Below, piece after piece: positions 8,509 to 20,500 of a DNA stretch of 23,707 bases (position 1 is its first letter; each line of letters begins with the position of its first letter). The notes below the pieces were generated by a model that was not told the origin of the DNA, ran no database searches, and saw only the letters and a list, made by a program, of their open reading frames with translations. The stretch is from Gyrodactylus bullatarudis. Taxonomy: Eukaryota; Platyhelminthes; Monogenea; Gyrodactylidea; Gyrodactylidae. The translations under genes were made by a program, and so were the position numbers. The DNA lies in contig SSNU01000078.1 in the NCBI GenBank assembly GCA_012064415.1, positions 88,625 through 112,331 on the forward strand, read 5' to 3'.

Positions 8509-11500
8509 GTAAGCTAAATAATATTCAAAAATTTCCGTAGAAAACGAATTGAAGGCACATTGTTAAAATTCACCAATGTTGTTAAAGGATATCAATGTCG
8601 TTATTTTATTCTTGATCCATTGAATGGTACTCTAAACTATTATGAAAAGAAGGAACATACAAAAAATAAGGCTAGAGGAGTCATCAGTCTTACTTATGCA
8701 TCTATCTCTTCAATTGATGAAGATCCTCAGGGATTTATGATCACTACAATTAATGGAGAAATCATCAGATTGAGAGCTAATACTCCTGATGAAAGATCCC
8801 TTTGGGTCAATAACTTGACCGTAGTATGTGAAACGCATTGTAATTATGCTCTAAACTCTGCCAGGCAAAATAGTGCTGTGAAAAATAATAGCGTGAGTCT
8901 ATTTTTTAATTTGTAATAAAACGATCAATTGCATTTTATGAATTTGGCATAATATTAACTAATCTCTTACCATAAATAATTTATGATAAATTAGCAGAAC
9001 ATTTGTATTAAATTTTATAATAGCTCATTATTTGAGATGGATATTTGGCAATACTTCTGTATAAATGACCTAAACTGTGTAAAATAATCATTTTTCTAAT
9101 TTCTGATGAGGTTTAATTTAGCATGAAGTTTCTATGTAACCTTTTAACTCATTCATTTGATTCCTTTAGATAATTGAATATCCCGATGTATGTTTAAATA
9201 ATCAAATGTGAATTAACATTTTGAATTGATACATCTGATCAGACTGTGCATTCTAATTGATTATTTTTGGTTATTGATAATCTGTAAATCTTTGGAATGA
9301 ATTTACTACAATAAGTACATTTTTAACTACATATAAATAAATTTATTTCAGATTAATTCGAATAACGCTACTCAGCCAGTGGAGACCTCAATAAAGGATC
9401 AGTCAAAACAATACTTTAATATGAACACAGATACCTCATCAACCTCGTCTGAAAATGAAAATTCCAATAACCAAAATTCTGATACCCTCTTAAATGAACT
9501 CCTTGACCAAATTGAAAAAGATTATTCCTCTCTTTCAAAGTACATTTCAATGATAAAATTAAAAGAGAATGATGAATTCTGCAAAAGTCTCCTTATTGCA
9601 AAGTCATCAACACAGGCCGCCTTGGCAAATTTATTGTTATGCCGCGAGGACTTGTTTGGAAATCGGGACAATGGCATTAGACTTAACAATATTAAATCCC
9701 TACATAATGATAATAACGATATTAGCAATATCAATAATTTCAATAATGTACTTTCAGAGTGATTATTTAAAGTTTATTTTTTTAATTAAAGGCTAAAACA
9801 TTTTTCGAATTCCTCTTCACACATCCAAGAGTGTGCATTCATTTTATTTAAATTAAAATTGTTCGTATTTCAAGATGATCACATTCTTAAATCTATTTTT
9901 TTCAGAAAAATAAATATCATTACAATCGTATTATATTCAATTTATCATTTTAATCAAGTGAAAATTTATTTTACAAGTAAACAAATCTACATTAATATAA
10001 TGTAGAGGTAAGAATAATACAAACAGACACTGAATTCTGATTGGTTATGAGTTGAATCGATTTTGATTGGTCCTATTAAGAATAGTAATTTATGAAATAT
10101 TTATTCTATTTTCAAAATATAGAGAATATTGATAAGGATTTTACGATTCAGAATTCTGCTCTTGTAATTTTTATAAAAAAATACTCCCAGGGAGAAAATC
10201 GTTCAATTTTCTACCATTTTGGTTATTCGGCTAAATCATGTTCAAATCGTTGCGTGACAAATTGCCCACTAGGAATAGTAATAGTAGTTCAAAATTATCA
10301 GAAACTGAATTGAATACTGACTATGGCGAGTGAGTTACTCCTTTTTCAATTTTTAATTTTTTCATGCATAAAAAGTAAAAAAATTGTCATTTTTATTAAA
10401 AATTTATTTAGCGCCAACAATTTTTGAATATAGAAATGGTACCGACGTTCGGGGTGTTCTTTTCTAGTCTCAATTTTGTAGAGATTCTTCTTAGCCGATT
10501 TGTATGTAAAGATTTTGCTTGAAAACAAGATTGAAAATCAATCAAATTCTCATTTTTTTCTTGTACATTATTATTCATTCCTGACACAGGAAAGGAATCC
10601 CTACTGGTTAATAATATCGATCTAACTAAACTTGATTAACTAAATTAATTGCCAGTAGAAGGCATAGTCTATAAATTAATATAACGAGATTATTTTGAGA
10701 ACTATTCATGATGCATAGCTTAAGTGAATCAAAATAAAATTTATTTTTATAGAATAAAAAGTACTGTTTCGGAAACGTAAATTTAGGAGTAGGGAAAACT
10801 ACTGTCAAGTACTTACGAATGTCCAAATTAAATATAAATTGAATTAATATCTAATTATAATTATCCTCTATGGTCCAGATTGGAAGAAAACCATACAAAA
10901 CTAAATAGATCCTTAGCCAATCAGAGTTTATATGGAAGAATAGTAGTTACTAGATCCATGATTTATCAAAGTCTTCTCTCCTATTGCTTTAGACCAACCA
11001 TATCCTATTTCGATCTCATCAATATTGTCATTTGAATAGGCTTTAGAGGAAGGATTTCTTGATAATCATACAAGTTCAATTTAATTTGATCAGTATGAGA
11101 TTAACTTGAACTGAACAGGTTAGCTGGACAATTTCAGATTGATCAACAAATAAATCGTTTGCCTTTTAATTATATCAAAGTTGAATAATTCTTTTTAGTA
11201 GAGATAAAATAAAATCTGAATGAATATAGAGAAATTTACTTTTCTAAATATACAGTAACCGATTCACAAAACTACTATGAACATGGAAGAAGGCTATTTA
11301 TTCGAATACTGTCTGATTTTAATAAATTTAATAATTTTTTTTGATATTTTTTTGAAGATTGCAGCCCGTGAAATATTATAATATAAGCAGCTAGCAATAG
11401 CTTAGAATTCCCCATTTTAAAAATCTTCTGAGTACCTTTTTCTAAATGTAATGAATTAAGATGATCTAGACGTGAGTTCATAATTTTTTACTAGACAAAA

Positions 11501-14500
11501 TTCTTAATTAGAAGATAAGCTTTGTCTTGATTCGTTTATAATTTCATTCAGTTTAATTCAAAATTTATTGAGTAAAAGGTTTTCATGAAATTTCTCGATA
11601 AACTGTAGGCATAAATGAACTCCACTTCCCTCAATTAATAAAATATGAGATTAAATATACAATTGATACTTATTATAACGGTAGAAAATAGAATAATAGA
11701 AGTACTACTCAAAAGTAATGTTAAAATATAATCAGATAAAATTCATTATCAAAATAATAAGACCAGTCTGTACTTAGTTATCTTCCTTGAAGTTTTCCAA
11801 AGTAAGCCTTGTCGGATAGATCGTTGAGTTAATCATGTTTTCAATCAAGGTTTCAATTTCCACCGCCAATCAAGGGCATGATATTTTCATCGCCAACAGA
11901 TCGTAATAACAAAAATGATCTTTACATCTGCAATTGTTGTAATCCGGATGACGAAGTGGAGGATGAACCTCATCAGGAGAATACTGCAAGTGTTGGAGAA
12001 ACTCAAAAAAGTGTAATTATGGATTTACTAAATCAGCTCAAATTTGGTGCAGACTTAACCAAGGTATGTATGTAGAAGATTTGGAATTTACGATATTAAT
12101 ACAACAATCTTAGTTCTTTCTCAATGAACTCGAGAATGACAGGGATTTTTTTGAATCTGTTTTAAAAGGTACAACTTTAAGACCTCTTTGTAAAAAATAT
12201 TTTTTTGTTTTTATCAACTGATTCTGAGAGTTTAATTTTCTCCATCTCTTCTAGGTTTGTTAGGTCTTCGAACAAGGGCTGTTTATTTGAATTAAATAAT
12301 TTAATCTAATTAGCGACTCAATTTATTCACAAATCTCTTCACAAATATAGAGGATACGAATTTTGGTAACACTTCACTTTGGGTATGAAAATTCTTCAAA
12401 ATGTTGAATGCTACACCTTTCCTATTGAGTTCTTGGGTTTTTATAATAATAATTATTATTAATGTAATAATAGATCCTAAGCTTTATATACTGTATTTTG
12501 ACTCCTTCATTTTGAAGCAAGTGGATTTTACAAAATAATTCAATATTATTTAAATATCCCAATGAAATAAGCCGATTTAAAATAAAATATTTCAACCTGA
12601 ACTTCAATTAAAAACACTGTTATTTGGTTCGATTCTAGACACATAAGAAAGTTTGGAGAAAACTAGCGTGTATTTGAGTGATAAACGTTAAATCTCCCAG
12701 AGTCTTTTCAGTTTCTACCCCGGTAACATCAAAATGGAAAATATTTCTAGGCTTCTATTGATCCATTTCGTGATTTTATTACAGCCCTCACTGTTATTAG
12801 ACGAAAAATTCAAATTTAGCCATAGAAACCACGATAAACTCGTCGTTATTGTTTGATATCAGACCATTTGAATTTTTTGATACTAACCTGAATTCACGAA
12901 AATGAACTTGTTTTCAATTATGCATTGAAAAATATTGAGTTTTTGAATTTCTCTGAACTCATAAATTTGAGAGTATAAGTGTTTTAAAAATACAAGTTTT
13001 AAATTTGTTTGGTTAAATCGATTGCAATCAATTGGTTGATGAAATTCATTGCATTCAACAATTTGAAACACTTCCAGATTTTTCCGGAAATATTTCAGGG
13101 CAAACCTTAATTAGGGATAAAATCTGATGATCGTTAAAGCAAGATATTCGTTAGAGTGAAAGATGAAATAAAGCTTATTAGAAGCCATTATTGATTTTTA
13201 AAATATTTTATTACGAATTAATATTTCTTTTCTTTTTGAACGCAATGTTTATAAGTACATCTAAAATATTTTCATCTCTATGAAACATTTTTTCACAATT
13301 AAAAAATATTTGCCAGGATTGTCGAGTAAAAATTTTTAGAGAAAAAAAAAATTGGTTACACAGTAGACATGTAAGAAAAAAAACAACAAACATGTGATGA
13401 ATAGGAAATCAAATTGTATCGGAAAAATCCTAGTTTTAGTAATTTAATGCATTTCTCTCCCCAAGAGAAAGTTGCGTCAAAACATCCAAAAATTTGCCAA
13501 AAGTAGTTTATAATTAGGCAAATTTTAGATTTTTAGATTTCCAAGGCATCATCCTTCTACACTTTTTGCGGAATAAAAGATCAGTATTCATTCTTTCCTA
13601 AAGTTTTCAGTTTCTGATTAGGTAATTAATGAAATTTGTAAAATTCGTGGATCGATAGGTAAAAAGTATTGCTCATTTCAGGAAATCTCATTCATATTCA
13701 AGTTTCTAAAAATTAGTAAAATTAGATTTAATTGGAATACAGTATAACAAACCTTTTTCCAGAGCCTCTTCCTCTTTAGTTATATATTTCCAACTAAATT
13801 CAACGTATCCAAAATTTTATTGAAAATCCTTTTACTCAATTTTCCGTCACATTACTTTGCAGAGCCATTTCTACTAACGTTGGTTGATATGAAGTCGGAA
13901 ATCTTGATTCTTTCCATCAAGAATTTGAATTTTTTAAAGATTTTTTGGAATCATACTCATGTTACCCCATGTTTTACTATTAGATGAAAAAATGATAATT
14001 TTTCAACTTTCGATTCGGCGCCAAAATCCCGTTTTTTAGAACTTTAAACTGAAAATTTTCGCTGATTTCAAAGTGAGAGATGTTCTTTTATAATTCTGAT
14101 TTTTAATTCTCAAATACTTCTTTTGACCTACTCTCTTATTTTGAAATCAGCAAAATTTTTCACTTTAAAGTTCGAAAAAATGGCATTTTTGCGTCAAATC
14201 GAAATTTGAAAATGACCATATTTTTCATAGAAATAATTTTCCTCTTTTCCTTTTTTTCTTCAAATGGTAAAACATGAGGCAAGATTCCAAAAAATCTTTA
14301 AAAAATCCTTGATGGAAAAAATCGAGATTTTTGTGAAAAAATCATAGATTCCCGACTTCAATTAGCTTTACATATCATATTTTTAGTTGCGACTCATTTC
14401 TTATGAGTCATTAGTAATGACTCATTACTTACAAGTACAACTTTTAAATAATTATAATTATAATCTTTGTGATATTTCAAAGTCATTAGACCAAAACAGA

Positions 14501-17500
14501 AAAAAATTATTGAAATAATCTAAAACTTTTTAAAACATAATGTGTATTAAAATTGTACATATATGTCCATTTTCCAAACCTTCATAACTCTACCAGTTTG
14601 ATAGGTTTCTGGATCAATTAAAGTTTAAATTGAAGCCCACTTGCATTAGTAATATTTTTGGCTAAATAACTTGGTATCTTCATAGCTAAATTTAGGGTTT
14701 TATAAAAATTGTGAAATAGTCTCGGCACCGAAAGGGATAAAGATTCAACCCAGGATTCCGAAATAATCATTTATCCCAAAGATTGTTCAAACAAAAAGCA
14801 AATACATGAGTTTTTCAAAACTTGATCGAAATAATGCAACAAAAAAAATATTTCTGATCAATCATCATGTAATCAGGATTCTTTGTTATGTTCAGAGCAA
14901 CTCTTGTTTCATATTCGATTCAATCTTACTGATTAAACTTGTAGTTAAAGATTAGTTAGTAATAAGGAAGCTTTTGTTGATTCTAACCTTTTGTCTGTAA
15001 CACATTTATGATCAAGTCAATCTGAAAAGAAAAAAATGTCACTCGTTTGAAAAGGTAAGAAATTAATTTCATCTCAATGCAAATTGTTATAGAATTTTAA
15101 TGCAATGGTAACAGAAAAACTAAAAAACTTGAGAATAAAAAATCTAAATTTCTTCCCATCACTGACACAAAGAGACTAAATCTTTCTTTGTCTTGATAAA
15201 ACTGCTTATTGATCTAATGGAATTAGATAGTAAAAATTTCATACAAAATACATACTTTAAGAGTGAAACGATAGTATGCAGTGCACTATACACCGGAAAA
15301 ATAGCTTAACTAGTTGATAAAAATATGAGAATTTACTCCTTTTTATAAAGAACTCAATATGTTTCTCAAAACAATCAGAAACAATTTGGAATTTTTTAAA
15401 TTCCATGATGAAATAAACCCAGGAGATGTTGAGACAAAAAGAATCCTGATATAAATTTGAACTCGAGTTTCATTTAATTCCAAGTAGCCCTCATGTTTTG
15501 AAATATTCCTACATTTGGTTTGAGTTAATATCAGATGACTTTAGTTTTTTTTCTCCCAAACAACTTTTTGGGCGTTTGCTAATTTGGAATCAAATTCAAA
15601 ATTGTTCTGATACCCATAAATCCCATTTTCCCAAATTTCTTTAAAACGCATTAACATTTTCAGAGAATGAAGAGATTTCAAATAACTGTCAGAATAATTC
15701 CCACCCTAAGTCATACAGATAGCTCAAAAATGTGCATTTTATCAATTATCGTAGTAAAATTCATTCATATTTTTTTGGAGCCGATTTAAAAATTCAAATT
15801 TTCAAATGAGATTTTTTCTCAAAATTTAATCCTCTATCGAATGAGCAAATAACCGAAAAAGCTCTAAAAATTTGTATTATCTAGATATCTATGCCAATAT
15901 TTGTGTTGGAAACCAAATCGCTCCTAGAAATGTTCGCTGACTACATGGCACATCCAAACATATTTCTCAAGTGAGTTCCATTAGAAAACGGTAACAATTC
16001 TCTCTCTTAAAACTTTTTATTCATAGAATTTGCAATGCTCCTGATAGAAAATCAAGAATGTTTTTCATAATAGTCTGGTACATAACCGTCTTTCATGCTG
16101 GAAAAAAAGTAAGAACCCTATTACTCTACATTAGGGTAGGGTGAAATTTTTTAAAACTCAAATTAGTACCAAATTTTCTGATAAAACTATCAATTCTAAG
16201 CATTATTTTGTATTGAAGCATGTGTCGAAAATATCATTCAGTTTCAAAAATCTATTATTTTCAAATCGCCGCTCAATTTTCCATGAATTTTTTACTACGC
16301 AATCACAAAAATCCGGAATATCTTGGCCATTTAATGGATTTCTTAAGTTTTATCTTCAAAAATATCATCAAGAGGGCCTTCATTCATAGTGAATTTCTTT
16401 GTTTTATCATTGCATATTGTGGGAAAAATCGGCAATGACATAATGGAGAATGACTTTCACGTTTAAAAAATAAACAAAACATGATCCGAGTACTAAATTT
16501 AATCAGAAAATTTGGCACTCTCGTGAGTTGATCGGAGAAAAAAATTTCTCCCTAGCCCACTCTACATCAGGGGTGGTTGGCGAATTTTAAAAAGAAAATT
16601 TTCGATACTCCTGATATAGCATTCAATAGAGAATTGAAAGCTGATTTAAATTATATAAGAATCAATTTTCTAAAATGCCAGAAAAATTAAAAAATCAATC
16701 TCAAAGTTGCATTTTTTTGATAAAAGTGATTAATAACTACTATACTACTTATAAGTATTTTTAGAGGAACTTTACTAGTGAAATTCAATTTGAAAATTAA
16801 AAACGTTCTAAATATATTTTTTGAAGTTTTTCAATTAAGAATAGGCATAATAGAATCCGAAAAATTCAGGGATTAATATTATGTATTGTATTTGAAAATT
16901 GAAAATTTGTTCAAATTGAGCGATTTTTCAAACTGAGTCTACATTGATCTCGTCTCTCGATTGCGATCGATTTCCCAAATCCATAATTCTTTTTAGTACT
17001 TATTCACTCTTCTTCCAAAATAAACAAATCACAACCAATCAAAAGACTAATTAATTGCCGTCATGATAAAAACAACATAAATGTAAATCTCCTCTAGAGA
17101 ATAGATCTATATTCTTTGAATGAGCCAAATCAAATAGACCAAATAGCTTACTTAGAAAAGTTTGTAAACACTAACAATTTTGAGAGATTCTTTAAGAACA
17201 AAGGTAGCAAATCTTAAAAGATCCTGTGATCCAAAAATTCGAACTCAGTGGATCATTAAATAATGGAATGTATGAAGTATGTACTGACAATACATAAATC
17301 TGTTCCCGAATAGGTTATACCAACAAATTACTACAAAAAATTTTACAATTTGTTATTACATGCGCCCAATCTAACTTTTCTTCTAGAGCCCTTGGGGGCT
17401 TTTCAATGACAAGTATTTCTATCAGATAAAGTGCTCACAGGTGGGAATTTAAATAAATGTTTCTGAACTAGGAAACAAGAAGACATTTTAGCGCTTGAAA

Positions 17501-20500
17501 TTTCTATATTTCGTAATAAAACTAAATTTGTTATCAGAATATATGTAGCCAAAATGAGCGATAGAAAAATCTTTCGTTCTCAAGATTACTTTTTTAAATT
17601 TTAATTGCCAAGGATATTATTGCAAAGAAGCCATTCAATTCAGTAATTGGCGAGACATTCCATTGCAGCTGGAAGATTGGTGATGAAGAATTCGACACAT
17701 CAGAGCCATCCTTATATTCAGAATCTATCAACAATGGAGCAGAGGTTAGAATTGGTTTCATGGCAGAACAATTAAGTCATCATCCTCCTGTCACTGGATT
17801 CTTGTTCACCTGTCCACAAAAGAAAATGACAATGTCTGGCATCATTAATACCCGGCCAAAGTTCAAGGCTGGGACTATTTGTGTTGACTTTAGTGGAGAT
17901 GGTAAGTTTACGGATCACAGACTATTAATTTGAAACAGGTAAAACCTCCGATCTGTGGTTAAATTACATTGTAAACTAAAGCTAATTGATATGAAGTTGG
18001 GCATCTATGATTTTTACAGAAGAATTTTTTCATCAAGAATTCGAATTTGTGGCAGTGTGGCCAAAAGATGTTTTTTTAGGATCACAATAAGAGAAAGAAT
18101 TAGAGCTGAATTTCGACTTTTTGATCAAATTCACTACTCGAAGATCAATGAAATTTCGATAAATCGAAATCCCTCGAAAATGGTGGATCTTTCGAAAGTT
18201 TATCAGTTTTTGTCCTAAAAACCTCTTTTGACCACACTTCCACTTTCAAATCAATAAAAATTTTGAGTTCAAAGTTCAAGAAAATGGCGCTTAATCGAAA
18301 TTTGAAAAATGACCATATTTATCATGAAAAAAAAATTTTTTCAGAATTTTTTTCTTAAAATTTTAAAAGTGGGCAGCATGAGTAGAATTACAAAAAATCT
18401 TAAATATATTCGAATTTTTGATGAAAAATCATATATTCCCAACTACATATCAACCAACTTTATTTCATAAAATTTCAATGTCAACTTAAGTTTAATTTAC
18501 TTTTGAGAAAGATTTTAAATCTCACATAACATCATGCAAACACGATAACTATATAATTGTAACTATTTTTCAAAAGGGAGATATCATTTGAGTGAAAGAT
18601 CCCAACACTTTCTTGGGGGCATGTCCGATTCTCTGTAAAATTTTATCAGAAAGATAAAAGAGAAAATTTCTGCGTGTAATAACAGTTATGGTTGTCCCAA
18701 AAAATTAAAACGATGCATTGTGAAGATTAGAAATTAAGTGAATATTTCTCTACATAGCTATCTCGTCTGACTATTACTTAGGCTTAATAGAAAATATATA
18801 TAAGGGATAATTACAAAAAGTAGAAGACAGATCATCAATAACTAGAAGGTCTATTCGGTGTATTTACAAAAAATAGAAGATTATTAGGAAATTTTTATTT
18901 AATAAAAATTATACTCTGTTCACATTGTTTAGTTTGGTGAAATAATTTATCATCTCTTTTGTAGAATTTAAAGATAAACTGACACATCTTACTTACTGAC
19001 ACATAGAGCTCTCTTAGATGATCTCTGATGAATAATATTCGGTCTTTTAGGATTGAAAGATATCTATAAGAACAATAAATAATAATACAGTAATAATAAG
19101 ACTGTATTTATTAGATATTGAGCTAAAAGTTATCAGATTTTGTCAAAAGGTAAGTAGAGTTTCACAATTAGAAAAAGAGAGTTTTTAACAAATGTTGTTA
19201 TGAAACTAATTTTAAATCATTTTATATCAAATGTCTTGCTGATTTGTGATTGGTCAAGAGAGATTTTCAGTTCAAAATATAGAAATGCAATTTTTATGAA
19301 ATTCTAAGCTGATCGTTTTTAAATCATTTTAATCTGTAATCTGTAATAAAGTCCCAATCAATAATTTAGAAGTAAACAGTGTTTTTTACTAAACAATGTT
19401 AGTAAATATTAAAGAATGGCAGAAACAAATGCATTTCGAAGTCTCTTTTTAATGCTTTTTACTGTTCCTCTAAGATGAAAGTTTTCTAATAAGAAAATGA
19501 GAAGAAAACGATTGTCCTTTGAAATTGATCTATAAAAGTTATCTAACTAGACGTGATATGGTGAAGAAAAGTTTTATTACTAAATAATATATTGAGTTAA
19601 TATTGATTTTACAAGAATTTGGGATTTCATGTCATTTTTTAAAGATTCACAAGTTAAGAGTCTCGAAAAAACAATGACCCCATGAATGTATTTGAACCTC
19701 TTGCACTGTAGTCCCGGGTTCAATCCCAGGTTGTGGCATGCTGACGAGTCCCAATGAGGACGAAACGTGGCTATGTCTATCAATATGTAAGTTTAGATTA
19801 TTTCTAAATGCTTTGTGAGTTTCTTTCCAGTAAGTTAGGAGGGTTACCCACCCATTATTAGTTGTTAGGAATTCACTCTATTATTAGACCATCTCCTTCA
19901 AATAAGTTCCTGGGGTCACTGCATATTCGAGATTCTTAAGGAAAAAATAAAATTTCATCCAAAAAGTTATAAGTTTAGTTTATAAAACTGCTTAACACGA
20001 AGATGAAAATTCCTTATTTTATAAAAACGGAACATTTCTTTCCAAATAGTTGAGAACAAATTAAATTTTTTGAGTCCTATAATGAAATGAATAGAAAAAT
20101 AAGGATATTCTTTCAAATTTCGAAAATGCGCTGAATGTTATAACTTACTAATGGATCCCACCGAGATTGGTACGAAAGAAACTCACAAAGCATTTAGAAA
20201 TCTAAACTTACATATATGGTAGACATATACGCGCGTTTCCTCCTCTTTTGAATTGAGTGGATTGAGCATTGGACTACAATGCGTGAGATCCTAGGTTCAA
20301 ATCCCAGGTTGTAGCATACTGACGAAACGCGCGTATATGTCTACCATATATGTCAGTTTAGATTTCTAAATGCTTTGTAAGTTTCTTTCGTACCAGTCTC
20401 GGTGGGATCCGTTAGTAAGTTGTAGCATTCAGCGACATGGGCTAATCCATTACTGCACTATTCATCAACTTAAGTTTTATTTGAGATTTCAATAAAGTTA

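Larger units (their letters stand above)
12064..15884 (+). other. ORP intron 5 (3.8 kb) with MITE material
   Basis: Holds the foldback MITE at 13875-14370, a bZIP-type palindrome at 14403-14425 and a MITE fragment near 15302-15400. The remainder (12064-13870, 14430-15300 and 15400-15884) is A+T-rich with no recognised gene, RNA or repeat. Short minus-strand frames at 12422-12607, 12883-13071 and 13211-13393 appear random. Confidence 0.6.
20131..20432. mobile_element. Inverted pair of SINE-type copies (copy 2), 109-bp arms
   Basis: Arms 20131-20239 and 20324-20432 are inverted repeats of about 109 bp with only around six differences. The 84-bp spacer is a tRNA-like head. The right arm is the tail of a plus-strand copy (same tail as copy 1: GTTTAGATTTCTAAATGCTTTG). 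The left arm is a minus-strand copy starting inside helix II (GAGGAGGAAACGCGCG) and lacking the tRNA-like part. Transcription from the B box would give an RNA whose tail has a full complement upstream in the DNA. High arm identity suggests recent origin or gene conversion. Confidence 0.8.

Noticed and set aside
16141..16438. Two overlapping plus-strand frames (82 and 72 codons)
   Set aside because: Inside the MULE-like MITE; overlapping frames with no family match.
17955..18218. 87-codon plus-strand frame
   Set aside because: Lies within a foldback MITE and is not conserved in the other copies.
19580..19783. Minus-strand 67-codon frame across the hammerhead
   Set aside because: It is the antisense shadow of the tRNA-like box and ribozyme; conservation there is explained by RNA structure.
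20251..20308. A functional tRNA gene
   Set aside because: The anticodon-like loop has 5 nt, U33 is lacking and no acceptor stem closes; it fits a SINE head.
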